Notes: generated from the sequence alone by a model not told the origin. A stretch of 64,000 bases of DNA from Pontibacter pudoricolor (GCF_010092985.1 NZ_CP048106.1:2666001-2730000), one strand, 5' to 3'. Counted from the stretch's first letter, positions 7,284 to 16,940 are shown. Numbers and translations: made by a program.

Positions 7284-9275
7284 ATGAAAGACAACGAGAA
7301 AAATCAATCATCCGGCAGCATGTCGGGTAGCACATCAGGTTCTTCTGACTCATCATCGATGGGTAACAATACAGGAATGGGCAGTAGCTCAGGTAGCTCA
7401 GGATTAAGTTCAGGTTCAGGATTAGGATCCAGTTCAAGATCTGGTTCTGGCTCCGGATCAAGTTCAGGATCAAGTTCAAAATCCGGTTCAGGCTCTTCAG
7501 GATCAAGCTTATCAGGCTCAAACCTTCCATCTCAATCAACTACTTCAGGCAAAAGCAGCAAATCAACTTCAACCGGCTCCGGTTCTACATCTGCTAAAGC
7601 CAAATCAGGCACAAGTACCAAAGCCAAGTCTACTTCTTCTAAATCAGGCAAAAGCTCTACGTCAGGTTCAACTTCATCCGGCTCAGGCCAGTCAGGCGAA
7701 TCTGGTATGGGCGGCTACGGCTCTATGAGCACAGGCAGCTCGCAGCAGCAGGGTGGCGAAAGCAACTATGGTTATGAAGGCGACTTCGGATCATCATCTC
7801 AAGGCAACTATGGCAATCAGGGTAACTATGGTTCGCAGAGTGGCCAGCAAAGTGGATATGGCTCGCAGGGCGGTTATGGCTATGGCTCGCAGCACGGCAA
7901 CTATGGTGGCCAGAGCGGCTACGGTTACCAGGGCGATTATGGTTCGCAGCAGCGCGGCGGAAGTTCGCAGCAGGGCGGTTATGGTAGCCAGGGTAGTTAT
8001 GGCTCACAGCGTGGCTCAGGTTCTGAGAACTGGGGCAGCCAGGGTGGCTACAACTATGGCAACCAGGGCGGTATGGAAGGCAACCGCGTAAGAAGCCAGG
8101 ATACTTATTCGCAGGGTTCTTATGGCAGCTATAGCGGCGCACAAGGCGGCTACTCTGACAGAGAAGGCGACGAGCAGGGCGGCTATGGTGTAATGAACGA
8201 CCAGGGCGGCATGGGCAGCTACAATGCTACAAGAGGCGAAAGCCGTTCTAACTATGGTTCCTCTTCGCAAAGCGGATATGGCGGACAGAGTTCTTCGGGT
8301 ATGGGCAGCCAGGGTGGATATGGCTCATCTCAGGGACAGAGAAGCGGCCAGGGCGGTTACGGATCCTCACAGGGTGGCTATAGTTCGGACCGTGATTCAG
8401 ACTATCGCTCTTCTTCACAGGGTAGCTATGGTTCATCTTCAGGTCGTGGCGGCTCACAACATGGCTCGCAAGGCGGCTACGGTTCATCGCAGGGTGGATA
8501 TGGCAGCGGCCAGGGAGGCTATGGTTCCGGCATGTCAGGCTCAGGATCAACCAGATCAGGCATGCAGGGTGGCTACGGCAGTTCCTCTTCTCAGGGTGGT
8601 CATGGTTCACACGAGCGCGATTCAGATCGTTATGGTTCCATGGGCTACGGTTCGTCAAGAGGAATGAGCGAGTACGACAGAGATGACCGCGGCTCACAGA
8701 GAGGCTGGGATTCACAGCGCTCTATGCAGGGTGGCTATGGCTCACAGGGTGGTTATGGCTCAAGAGGCGGCTCGTATAACGATGAGTACCGTTCATCCCG
8801 CCAAGGTTCGCAGGGCAGCGATTATGGCCAGGGCGGCTATGGTTCATCTTCGGGTCGTAGTGGCTCGCAAGGCGATTACGGACAAGGTGGATATGGCTCT
8901 TCGCGTGGAAGCTCGCAAGGCAGCCAGGGCGGCTACGGCGACAGCAACTATAGCCGCGGCATGAGCGGTGGTTATGGTTACGGTTCTGGTAGCTCAAGCC
9001 AGGGTGGCTATGGTTCATCATCGCAGGGCAGAGGCAGCCAGGGCGGTTACAGAGAAGGCGGCTATGAGCAAGGAGGCCGTGGCGGTGACCAGAGCCGTTA
9101 TGGTTCTATGGATAGCAGCACTTCTTACTACAGCGACAACCGCGGTTCTTCCTCACGCGAGAACTTTAGCGATTATGGCAACAGCGGACAGCAGGGCCGT
9201 AGCCAGGACCGCAACAGCGATCATTATGAAACACGCCGCAGCGACCGTTATCGTAATCCTGAAATCGACTATTAA
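7284..9275 (+). CDS. Gly/Ser/Tyr/Gln-rich low-complexity protein, FUS-like
   Basis: The 663-residue protein is almost entirely made of G, S, Y, Q, R, D and N. Residues 1-144 are Ser/Gly-rich with Lys/Thr patches (about 85-130) and no tyrosine. From residue 145 to the end it is a long array of GGYGSSQ / QGGYGSQ units, i.e. [G/S]Y[G/S] motifs, with interspersed Arg and Asp (DRDSDYRSS, SDRYRNPEIDY at the C-terminus). It has no signal peptide, membrane segment or enzymatic domain. The composition is that of prion-like domains of FUS, EWS and TAF15, which form condensates through Tyr-Arg contacts. A stress or desiccation role is only a guess. A GGAG ribosome site and the ATG at 7284 fix the start; a strong terminator follows. 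Confidence 0.8.
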   Translation: MKDNEKNQSSGSMSGSTSGSSDSSSMGNNTGMGSSSGSSGLSSGSGLGSSSRSGSGSGSSSGSSSKSGSGSSGSSLSGSNLPSQSTTSGKSSKSTSTGSGSTSAKAKSGTSTKAKSTSSKSGKSSTSGSTSSGSGQSGESGMGGYGSMSTGSSQQQGGESNYGYEGDFGSSSQGNYGNQGNYGSQSGQQSGYGSQGGYGYGSQHGNYGGQSGYGYQGDYGSQQRGGSSQQGGYGSQGSYGSQRGSGSENWGSQGGYNYGNQGGMEGNRVRSQDTYSQGSYGSYSGAQGGYSDREGDEQGGYGVMNDQGGMGSYNATRGESRSNYGSSSQSGYGGQSSSGMGSQGGYGSSQGQRSGQGGYGSSQGGYSSDRDSDYRSSSQGSYGSSSGRGGSQHGSQGGYGSSQGGYGSGQGGYGSGMSGSGSTRSGMQGGYGSSSSQGGHGSHERDSDRYGSMGYGSSRGMSEYDRDDRGSQRGWDSQRSMQGGYGSQGGYGSRGGSYNDEYRSSRQGSQGSDYGQGGYGSSSGRSGSQGDYGQGGYGSSRGSSQGSQGGYGDSNYSRGMSGGYGYGSGSSSQGGYGSSSQGRGSQGGYREGGYEQGGRGGDQSRYGSMDSSTSYYSDNRGSSSRENFSDYGNSGQQGRSQDRNSDHYETRRSDRYRNPEIDY

Positions 9276-9303
9276 TCGTATTGATTAGTAAACTATAGAA
9301 AAA

Positions 9304-9330
9304 GCCACTCCTGATCAGGAGTGGCTTTTT
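9304..9330 (+). terminator. Bidirectional terminator after the low-complexity gene
   Basis: A perfect inverted repeat GCCACTCCTGATCAGGAGTGGC at 9304-9325 is followed by TTTTT and preceded by an A run, so it can work for this gene and for the convergent reductase gene at 9357. Confidence 0.88.
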
Positions 9331-9356
9331 GTTTGCCTGATTATAGTTGTAAAGTC

Positions 9357-10229
9357 TTACACAAAACACTCTTTATACTCTTTTACAAACTGCCTGAAGT
9401 TGTGTGGCTTGCGGCCTGTAAGTTCTTCAACACAATTGGTTACCAAATCAGAATTGCCGGCACGTTGCTGCCCGTATAGTTCCAGTAAGGCATGTATCAT
9501 CCAGTCCGGCATTTCCTGTTGTTGCATGCTTTGCATAGCTGCTTCTTCAGGCACATCAACAAAATCTACCTGCTTGCCTGTTACTAAGCTTATGGTAGCG
9601 GCTACTTCGCCAACTGATATAGCTTCGGGGCCGGTCAGGTCATAAATTTTACTTTCGTGTCCATCGCCTGTCAGTACAGCTATGGCTACGGCGGCTATGT
9701 CGCGGGCATCTATGTAAGACACTTTTCCTTCGCCGGCCGGCATGTAAATCTTTCCTTCCGATTTTATAGTTGGTGCGCTATAGTTCTCGAAATTCTGCAT
9801 AAAAGACGCTGCCCGCAGGAAGGTATACGGTATGCCGCTCTGTTCTATGTAGCGTTCTATTTCGCGGTGCCAACGGCAGAGCTGTATCGCATCTTTTGCT
9901 CCGGCTCCCAGCGCTGATAATTTTACGATGTGCTTTACACCGGTCTTTTTTGCTTCATCAACCAGCTTTCTGGCCATCTCAACCTGCCCTTCAGAGAACG
10001 GCGTTACCAGGAAAACTTTATCGGCATGGGTAAAGGCAGCGTGTAGCGAGCCGGGGTCTGTAAACTCCATTTCAACAACTTCCACATCGGGTAGTCGGCG
10101 CAGGTTTTCGCCTTTTATTACGGAGTGCACTCCTGCTCTTACCCGTATCCCGTCAAGCATCGAAAGCTGTTTTACCACTTCTCTGCCCACTGTGCCTGTA
10201 GCACCTGTAACTAATATCGTTTGCTGCAT
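9357..10229 (-). CDS. NmrA-like NAD(P)-binding oxidoreductase
   Basis: The 290-residue protein begins MQQTILVTGATGTVGREVV, a Rossmann GxxGxxG motif of the atypical short-chain dehydrogenase/NmrA group. Further matches are VVEMEFTDPGSL, KVFLVTPF, VKHIVKLSALGA, the active-site-region segment RWHREIERYIEQSGIPYTFLRAASFMQN, and IDARDIAAVAIAVLTG. The canonical YxxxK is not in its usual form. Members act as quinone reductases or as redox-sensing regulators in the cytoplasm; the substrate is not predictable here. Confidence 0.87.
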   Translation of the reverse strand: MQQTILVTGATGTVGREVVKQLSMLDGIRVRAGVHSVIKGENLRRLPDVEVVEMEFTDPGSLHAAFTHADKVFLVTPFSEGQVEMARKLVDEAKKTGVKHIVKLSALGAGAKDAIQLCRWHREIERYIEQSGIPYTFLRAASFMQNFENYSAPTIKSEGKIYMPAGEGKVSYIDARDIAAVAIAVLTGDGHESKIYDLTGPEAISVGEVAATISLVTGKQVDFVDVPEEAAMQSMQQQEMPDWMIHALLELYGQQRAGNSDLVTNCVEELTGRKPHNFRQFVKEYKECFV

Positions 10230-10312
10230 AAGTATCTGCTTTTGGTCTGTAGCTATAGTTACGATACAGCAGCTTTTCAGGATGAAAGATCAACAGGCTA
10301 TAGTTGCTATGG

Positions 10313-11182
10313 TTACCGGTTTGCCGTTTGTTTAGGCCGAAGTGTTACCAGGTATAGCTTGCCTTTTTCGTTCGTGATCAGCAGCTGTTCCGGTGATAAA
10401 AAAAGGACCGCCTCGGCCTGACCGGTTCTGCCAACCGGCAAACAGTAACGTTTCCCATCAAAGCTTATAGTTTCTGAACCGGGCTTAAACAGGTATAAAC
10501 GGCCATAGCCCAGCAAAGCAAACTGGTTAGTATCCGACATCACATCTGCGGCCGTTATCGGAGATTTTACTCTCAACTTTTCGGCAGGAACTATAGTTTG
10601 CCTATCCCCTGAAACCGGGAGTTTATATAGCTGTGTGATGCTTTTAAGTGCGCGGCTTTTCGTAAACAGGTAAAGCGAATCAGAGTGATAAAAGAACGCT
10701 TCGAGGTCGTAATGCTGGCGGCTGCGTGGTGGCGGAAACTCGGTCTGGTCTGCAAAACTGAAGGCTAACGTATCGGTTACCTGCCAGCTGGTTTTGTCTA
10801 AACTATAGATCGTAAGGTCGCGGCGCTGGTTGGCATTATTCCCGAAATCACCGACATACAAATTACCTTTTTCATCCTGGGCAATATCTTCCCAATCTTT
10901 ATTAACTATAGGCACCGGTATAGTTTGCAGCAGTTCGCCTTTCAGGTTAAACAGGTACAGTTCAGGTGCCGAACCACCATCGGGGTGCGTTATAAAAGTG
11001 GAGTCGGTGACACGGGCAAGGCCGGAGCTTTCTTTGATCTGGATGTCCAGTTTCCCAATCTTATCTATCGTTACGGTGTAGTCTTTCCGGAGACGTTCAA
11101 AATCGCTGTTTCGCCTGTCCGGGCCGCAGCCGCAAAGGGCAGTTTGCAGGTAAACATAAAAGGTAAAAAGCTTGATGAGCAT
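10313..11182 (-). CDS. Exported propeller-like protein
   Basis: The 289-residue protein has a short hydrophobic N-terminus ending in LCGCG, possibly a lipoprotein signal. The body contains propeller-type repeats: GLARVTDSTFITHPDGGSAPELYLFNLKGE, WEDIAQDEKGNLYVGDFGNNANQRRDLTIYSL and FFYHSDSLYLFTKSR. The phrase DIAQDEKGNLYVGDFGNN is typical of NHL or SdiA-regulated-type propellers that bind ligands outside the membrane. I see no catalytic residues, and the function is unknown. It is followed downstream on the same strand by the reductase gene after an 83-base gap. Confidence 0.7.
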   Translation of the reverse strand: MLIKLFTFYVYLQTALCGCGPDRRNSDFERLRKDYTVTIDKIGKLDIQIKESSGLARVTDSTFITHPDGGSAPELYLFNLKGELLQTIPVPIVNKDWEDIAQDEKGNLYVGDFGNNANQRRDLTIYSLDKTSWQVTDTLAFSFADQTEFPPPRSRQHYDLEAFFYHSDSLYLFTKSRALKSITQLYKLPVSGDRQTIVPAEKLRVKSPITAADVMSDTNQFALLGYGRLYLFKPGSETISFDGKRYCLPVGRTGQAEAVLFLSPEQLLITNEKGKLYLVTLRPKQTANR

Positions 11183-11231
11183 CCCGGCTAATACTTTTAA
11201 GATTGATTAATGACTACGGATTAGAGTCAGA

Positions 11232-14200
11232 TTACAACTCTTCCAGTGCAAGGAAGACTTTATCCTTATCGGCCCAGAACTGGCGGCTGTATACTTTTTT
11301 GTAAGGCCAGTGGCGTTGCTGCAATAACTGCGGCACATCGGCATGCGAATGCCTCACCGATACGTGACTATAGTACAGGTCATCGTCGGTAAGGATGGCG
11401 GCTTTATAGTTGCGGTTGGTAAATAACGTAAGATCTGCGAACGGCACCCCTGGCTGCAGTGCCGGAATTGCTCCTGCCAGTTTCTCTTTCAGCAACGGAA
11501 TCTGTGTGGGCATAGGCTGTAAGTGCGGCTGATACGTAAAATTGCCCTGGCTCACCTGCCGCGCATAGTGCAGGTATTGTTTCAGCAGTTTCGGGCCATG
11601 GTGCTGGGTATACTCTACGTGCAGTTGCTCCGGGATTATGCTGGCTACAACTATAATTTTGCGCTTGGCCCTGGTAACCGCTACGTTTAACCTGTTCTCG
11701 CCGCCGGCCTGGTTCAGGCTACCGAACTGCATGGCAAAGCGGCCTTTCTCATCAGGCGCATATCCCACCGAAAGTATGATCACATCCTTTTCATCGCCCT
11801 GCATGTTCTCAATATTTTTAACCAGCACAGTTGGCGGCAGAACTATCGTTTGCTCTTGCGCGCGCTCTTCCAGCAAGTCCTGCACCAGCATTTGCTGGTT
11901 ATAGTTGAACGTGATCACCCCCACATCCTGCTGCCCCTGCTGAAGTAAATCCAACACCAGTTCCACCACTTTTTCAGCTTCGGGCAAGTTGCTGTTGTTT
12001 TGCCAAAGCCCGTTTACTTTTAGGTAAGCTATAGCAGGTTTCGATGCGTTCAGTTCCTGCAGGTCAGGTATCAGTTCGAGTTTGCTGCGATAGAAGTGTT
12101 GGTTTGAGAATTCGATAAGTTCCGGGAAATGGCTGCGGTAATGCTGTGTAAGCATGGTTTGCGGCAGGTACAAACTACACAACTGCAGCAACGATTCGGC
12201 AGATAATTCTTCCACTTCTTCGTCGGCGGTATCGCTCCAGCGGGCACGGTAAAGGTCCGATGGTTTGAGCTGCTGTTCATCGCCGGCTACTACCACCTGA
12301 GCGCCGCGCAACATGGCCGGTATTCCGGTTTCGGCAAAACACTGCGAGGCCTCATCAAAGATCACTACATCAAAACAGCGCTCCAGTGGCAGCACCGCCG
12401 ATACCGTTTCAGGAGAAGCCAGCCAGCACGGCACCAGGTTCAGTATCTCATCCGGGAACAGCGAAAATAATTTGCGGATTGGGTAAAGGCTTCGTTTTTT
12501 ACTGACCTGCGCCTGCAACCTGCGATACGTTACCGCATTGCCCAGGCGGTTAAACTCCATATCGGCATAGGTCTGTTCCCGCAACTTCGACAGCACAATT
12601 TCCTGGCTAAGCCGCTGTTTTTCGTTCAATAAGTGCTGCAGTTCAGTTTCCAGGTTTTCCAGTTCGCCACTCGACGCCATGCGCAGTTCCGGGTGCTGGT
12701 TCTCGATTTCGTGGAGCCAGGCCAGGTATAAACTGTTCAGGAAAAGTTGCTCGCCCTGGGTAGCAGAAACTATAGGTTGCGATAAAAGCAGTTGCGCTAC
12801 TTCACGCTCGGCATCGGTAAAAGAAGCAGCCAACGCATCGTGCGCCACCAACTGCTCAAAATGTTCTGACAAATCCTTCAGTAAAGCCGGTTTATAGTTA
12901 CTAACCGCAAGCAGTAGTTTCACCTGGGTTTCGGTCAGCCATTTAAGCCAGTGACTATAGTTTGCCTGTAGCTCCGTTATAGTTTGCGTTACCGTTTGCA
13001 GGTGCTGCGGCAGCTCTATAGTTGGTAACAGCTTTTCATGAAGTACTTTCTCGCGGTGCAGTTTTTTCAGTAGTTTCTGAGCCTGCAGGGCTTTTTCTAT
13101 AGTTGCTACCTGTTCTAAAATCTGGTTCGGTTGCGCTTCTATTTTCAGGTTGGTAGCTATAGTTTTATTGATGGCCTGCATCAGAATTACAGCCTGCTCA
13201 CGCAATGTAATCCTGCGCTGCAGCTCCCCTACGCCCCCTACATTTAGCTCGAGTTTATAGTTTGCCAGCGCCTGTTTCAGCACTTTTTTATCTGATGAGA
13301 ACGCCCAGCTTATGGTTTTAAATATGTTGTTTTGTTGTTCCTCAAACCTAGCTATAGCCTGCTTTATAGTTTGAATGTCAGTGGCATTGAGGGCAGCATC
13401 CGGAGCCGGGCAAACCAGGTAGAGTTCTTTTAGTTGCTGTACCTGCAGCGCGAGTTCTTTGGAGTTGCTTTTAATGATTTGCGTTAACGTTCCCAGTACA
13501 TCCCCGTGCTCCAAAAGCCCTTGAATTTCAGTTATAGTTGGCAGCGACAGTTTATACTTTTCCAGATCATCCAGCTCAAATTTAAAGCCGCTTAGCTCAC
13601 TTACTTTTTGCTGTAGGGCTGCGTATTGTTCCGGCAGTTGGGTTATAGTTTGCTCCAGTTCCTGGCGTTGCGGCCAGCCATAGTTCTTAAAGCTATGCCT
13701 GTTTTTCCACGTGAAATCAGGCTGATCATAAACGATAGCCTGCTGCAGAAACTGGCGAAGGCGTGGCAGAAACCCGGCTGCTATAGTTGCAGTAAAAAAT
13801 TTATAGTTGGATAACAGGGAAAGATGCGGCTCCTGCAGATTGCTGCGCAGGTAAAGCTCTTTGGCCGACCAGCCACAAAGACTTGTATCAAACAGAGCAG
13901 CCTTAAATTGTTCCAGCTTGTCTACGCAGCGGTTTATGCCACGGCTCACTTCCAGAAACGTGCGGTCGGTGTAGATGCTGTTGAGCGCCAGGTTCTGCTT
14001 TTTATACTCCGGCAATTGGTCTATCTGTAGTTGCAGTTGCTGGAAAATGTTTTTGCGGTCGGCGTTAATGTCGTGCACCAGCGCAGCAAATTCGCCAAGA
14101 CCTTCTTCAGACAAACGCTTGTGCACTACATCCAGGGCAGCTCTTTTCTGGCTTACCACCAATACCTTTTTGCCACGGGCCGTAAAATCCGAAACAAGGT

Positions 14201-15161
14201 TACAGATGAGCTGCGATTTACCGGTACCCGGCGGCCCCTGCACTACAATAGACTTTCCTTGTTTTACCTGCTGCAGGGCGGCCTCCTGCGACGCATCCAT
14301 TTTAAAAACGGTGAAGGTATGCTGCGCCTGCGCAGCCTGCACTGGAATCTCAGGAGTCGCAAACAGGTCTTCCATCGTCTGCAGATCTTCGCGCTCCAGC
14401 AGGGCGTCGTAATCGGCTAACAGGTACGAGGCGGCTTGCGGGTAAATTCCCAGTACGGCTTCCTGCTCCAGGTAAAGCTGGCCCGGTTTCAGACCGTCTT
14501 CGTAGTCTGCTTTTTTATAGTCCCGGAAAGGCTTCAGTTTATCGGTAAAAAAATCGCGGCCGGCGTGTATGGCCAGTTGCTCTGACTTCAACAATTCGTA
14601 AACCTGCGTCCGGAATTCCAGGGCATGCGTGGGCAAGGTGCTTACATCCAGCTCCAGCAGATTCTCGGGTAAAGGAGCCCCGTTATAGTGTGCGTAGGCC
14701 AGTAAAAAGCTCTGGTTAAAACGGGGCGGCTGGGCAGTGCTTTGCACTAGTTCCCACTCCTGGGCAGCATTTACCTGCAGCGCAACGGGGTATAAAAAAA
14801 GCGGACAACGCACTGCCGTACCATCGGCAAACATGCCGTGCACAAACGGCCATCCAATGTATAGTTCTTCGCTGCCCCGCTCCTCCAGTATCATGTCGGT
14901 GCGGCGTTTTATGTAGCGCAGGCGTTTGCTGATAGCTGCAACGGGCTCATAACGGCTATCAGTAACCGGACTAAGAACTATTTTCTTTGCTCCTGAAGCC
15001 AGTTTCTCAACTATAGAAAAAGCCGGCTGGCCAACTATAAAATCCAGCGATTCCACATCCAGGTGCAACTCCTTTTGCAGGCGCAGCAGCAGCAAAGCTT
15101 TGTTGCCGGAGCTCAGGTTCAGGAGCCTGCGTCGGTAGTTCTTCAGGATGTTTCTCATCAA
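11232..15161 (-). CDS. Large superfamily 1 (UPF1-like) helicase with possible nuclease C-terminus
   Basis: The 1309-residue protein starts with RRRLLNLSSGNKALL, similar to the opening of DUF4011-type helicases. Helicase motifs: I VVQGPPGTGKSQLICNLV (about residue 315), II VVIFDEASQC, III VVVAGDEQQLKPS, IV TQHYRSHFPELIEFSN, V NMQGDEKDVIILSVGYA, VI NVAVTRAKRKIIVVAS. A coiled-coil-rich insertion of about 500 residues separates motifs Ia and II. The last 70 residues (AILTDDDLYYSHVSVRHSHADVP then YKKVYSRQFWADKDKV) resemble the restriction-endonuclease-like domain that ends many DUF4011 helicases, though with altered catalytic positions. It probably works on DNA or RNA; a defence role is possible but the neighbours do not show one. 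The coding sequence is unusually rich in TATAGTT motifs. Confidence 0.9.
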   Translation of the reverse strand: MMRNILKNYRRRLLNLSSGNKALLLLRLQKELHLDVESLDFIVGQPAFSIVEKLASGAKKIVLSPVTDSRYEPVAAISKRLRYIKRRTDMILEERGSEELYIGWPFVHGMFADGTAVRCPLFLYPVALQVNAAQEWELVQSTAQPPRFNQSFLLAYAHYNGAPLPENLLELDVSTLPTHALEFRTQVYELLKSEQLAIHAGRDFFTDKLKPFRDYKKADYEDGLKPGQLYLEQEAVLGIYPQAASYLLADYDALLEREDLQTMEDLFATPEIPVQAAQAQHTFTVFKMDASQEAALQQVKQGKSIVVQGPPGTGKSQLICNLVSDFTARGKKVLVVSQKRAALDVVHKRLSEEGLGEFAALVHDINADRKNIFQQLQLQIDQLPEYKKQNLALNSIYTDRTFLEVSRGINRCVDKLEQFKAALFDTSLCGWSAKELYLRSNLQEPHLSLLSNYKFFTATIAAGFLPRLRQFLQQAIVYDQPDFTWKNRHSFKNYGWPQRQELEQTITQLPEQYAALQQKVSELSGFKFELDDLEKYKLSLPTITEIQGLLEHGDVLGTLTQIIKSNSKELALQVQQLKELYLVCPAPDAALNATDIQTIKQAIARFEEQQNNIFKTISWAFSSDKKVLKQALANYKLELNVGGVGELQRRITLREQAVILMQAINKTIATNLKIEAQPNQILEQVATIEKALQAQKLLKKLHREKVLHEKLLPTIELPQHLQTVTQTITELQANYSHWLKWLTETQVKLLLAVSNYKPALLKDLSEHFEQLVAHDALAASFTDAEREVAQLLLSQPIVSATQGEQLFLNSLYLAWLHEIENQHPELRMASSGELENLETELQHLLNEKQRLSQEIVLSKLREQTYADMEFNRLGNAVTYRRLQAQVSKKRSLYPIRKLFSLFPDEILNLVPCWLASPETVSAVLPLERCFDVVIFDEASQCFAETGIPAMLRGAQVVVAGDEQQLKPSDLYRARWSDTADEEVEELSAESLLQLCSLYLPQTMLTQHYRSHFPELIEFSNQHFYRSKLELIPDLQELNASKPAIAYLKVNGLWQNNSNLPEAEKVVELVLDLLQQGQQDVGVITFNYNQQMLVQDLLEERAQEQTIVLPPTVLVKNIENMQGDEKDVIILSVGYAPDEKGRFAMQFGSLNQAGGENRLNVAVTRAKRKIIVVASIIPEQLHVEYTQHHGPKLLKQYLHYARQVSQGNFTYQPHLQPMPTQIPLLKEKLAGAIPALQPGVPFADLTLFTNRNYKAAILTDDDLYYSHVSVRHSHADVPQLLQQRHWPYKKVYSRQFWADKDKVFLALEEL

Positions 15162-15259
15162 CTATAGATGCTGTAAGGTTAAAGGCAAGTTAGCAGCTTT
15201 TGGCTATAGATGGTAACGCAGGTTTATGCATCATCGCGCTGTAATCTTAAAAAGAAGTT

Positions 15260-15267
15260 TACATTTG
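15260..15267 (+). promoter_or_regulatory. Putative promoter -7 element for the hydrolase/Nudix pair
   Basis: TACATTTG fits the Bacteroidota TAnnTTTG element and lies 93 bases upstream of the hydrolase start. No clear -33 element was found. Confidence 0.35.
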
Positions 15268-15359
15268 CAGATATTTTTAAGGGACCTGCCCTGTAATACG
15301 CAACAAATCATACTAAATTCAGTTTTAACTAGTCTCCTTTTATAGTTACAACCTGCTAC

Positions 15360-16454
15360 ATGCACACCCTGACGTTGCAAAAGTATAAGTTTACCTATTG
15401 CCTGATTGTAATTTTACTGCTGGCATTTGCTACTGCCTGCAACAGGAATAAAAACAAAAAAATATACCAAAAAGGCGATCGCCTGGACCAATACACTACC
15501 ACCAAACAATACCCCGGTAAAGTAGCGGATGAAAGCCTGGCAGACTGGGAAAAAAAGATCCCCGAAATACAAAAAGTAGCTATTACCTCCACTATAGACG
15601 GCAAAAAACAACCTGCCTTATTCTACGATTCCGGATCATCTGAAAAAAAACCTTTACTGGTAGTGCTCCACAGCTGGAGCAGCGAATATTTGCAGGTGGT
15701 AAGCATACCATATGCCCTTTGGGCCAAACTGAACGACTGGGTTTTTATACAACCAAATTACCGTGGCGCTTTTAAACAGCCTGAAGCTATGGCATCTGAC
15801 GTGGCCATACAGGACATTGTTGATGCCGTAAACTTCTCAAAAGGAAGCGCCAACATCGACACATCCAGGATTTATATTGTTGGCTCATCGGGCGGAGCTA
15901 TGACGGCGCTGGTTACAGCCGGAAAACACCCGGATATCTGGGCTGGCGTGGTAGCCTGGGTCCCGGTTTTTAACCTGGTTGACTGGTATAAATTCAGCCA
16001 GAATTACCCGCACCGCGATTATAACCGCCACATAGTTACAGCCTGTGGCGGCGTTCCTCTCCCCGGCACCGCTGCCGCTGCAGAGTGCCTTCGCCGAAGC
16101 CCAAGCTCTTACCTTCAAAATGCCAAAGGCATACCGGTGTTTTTAGCCCACGGAACGATAGATGTGCTGGTACCACCAGACCATTCGGTTAGGGCGTTTA
16201 ACATGCTCGTTGATTCTGCAGACCGGATACCGCAGTGGCAGATGGACTCGCTGGTGATAAACAAGGAAGTGCCGAAAGAAATGGTAAGTGATGGCCCGAG
16301 CAAGTATTTCGGCCCCAAAGACCCGAAGGTATTGTATACTAAACACTCCGGATTAGTAGATTTAGTGTTGTACTATGGCGTGCACGACATGGCCTATAAC
16401 CCCAGCCTGCAGTGGCTGAGCGAACAGCAGAAAAAGCCTGCGCCTGTAAAATAA
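15360..16454 (+). CDS. Lipoprotein alpha/beta hydrolase (prolyl-oligopeptidase-like)
   Basis: The 364-residue protein has a lipoprotein signal with the lipobox cysteine at residue 27 (LLAFATAC). The hydrolase fold shows VVLHSWSS (oxyanion region), the nucleophile elbow GSSGGAM with Ser177, an acid in LAHGTIDVLVPPDHS, and a candidate His in YYGVHDMAY. This is the S9/dienelactone-hydrolase-like pattern; likely substrates are peptides or esters in the periplasm. A Nudix gene starts 12 bases after the stop, so the two form an operon. The stop codon TAA is the beginning of an ACTATAGTT motif. Confidence 0.87.
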   Translation: MHTLTLQKYKFTYCLIVILLLAFATACNRNKNKKIYQKGDRLDQYTTTKQYPGKVADESLADWEKKIPEIQKVAITSTIDGKKQPALFYDSGSSEKKPLLVVLHSWSSEYLQVVSIPYALWAKLNDWVFIQPNYRGAFKQPEAMASDVAIQDIVDAVNFSKGSANIDTSRIYIVGSSGGAMTALVTAGKHPDIWAGVVAWVPVFNLVDWYKFSQNYPHRDYNRHIVTACGGVPLPGTAAAAECLRRSPSSYLQNAKGIPVFLAHGTIDVLVPPDHSVRAFNMLVDSADRIPQWQMDSLVINKEVPKEMVSDGPSKYFGPKDPKVLYTKHSGLVDLVLYYGVHDMAYNPSLQWLSEQQKKPAPVK

Positions 16455-16466
16455 ACTATAGTTGCG

Positions 16467-16940
16467 TTGGAAGAAAGCCCTGAACCCACCGGAAGCAAAC
16501 CAAAACTACCTGTCGTAGACCAGGTATCGGCGGGTGGTGTGGCTTACCGTAAAACTGAGGCAACTATAGAAGTAGCCTTAATTGCTGTAGGGAAGGATAA
16601 CCGATGGCAATTACCCAAAGGCATTGTAGACCCCGGCGAAACACCTGAAGTAACCGCGGTACGCGAAGTACGGGAAGAGGCCGGCCTGCAAACCGAACTG
16701 CTGGAACAACTCGAGAAGATTGAATACTGGTACGTAGGCGACAAAGGCAGCCAGCGCGTGCGCTTCCATAAGTTTGTATATTTTTACCTGCTCCGCTATA
16801 GTTCCGGCAACATACAGGACCACGACTGGGAAGTAAACGAAGCCCGCTGGGTAGAAATTAACGAAGCACAGCAACTGCTTGCTTTTAAATCCGAAAAACT
16901 GGTAGTAGCCAAAGCCGCCGAAAAAATTGTACAACTATAG
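16467..16940 (+). CDS. Nudix hydrolase
   Basis: The 157-residue protein has a complete Nudix box: Gly52, Glu58, then REVREEAG at 66-73, fitting Gx5Ex7REUxEExGU. Nudix enzymes cleave nucleoside diphosphates linked to another group; RWQLPKGIVDPGE resembles diadenosine-polyphosphate or 8-oxo-dGTP type members, but substrate choice cannot be read from this. The start is a TTG 12 bases after the hydrolase stop; no better ATG lies before the domain. The last codons are CTA TAG inside an AACTATAGTT motif. Confidence 0.9.
   Translation: MEESPEPTGSKPKLPVVDQVSAGGVAYRKTEATIEVALIAVGKDNRWQLPKGIVDPGETPEVTAVREVREEAGLQTELLEQLEKIEYWYVGDKGSQRVRFHKFVYFYLLRYSSGNIQDHDWEVNEARWVEINEAQQLLAFKSEKLVVAKAAEKIVQL

Noticed and set aside
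7723-9021. Multiple frames of 80-155 codons in other phases of the low-complexity gene
   Set aside because: They are built from the same repeated GGCTATGG-type codons and have no known motif.
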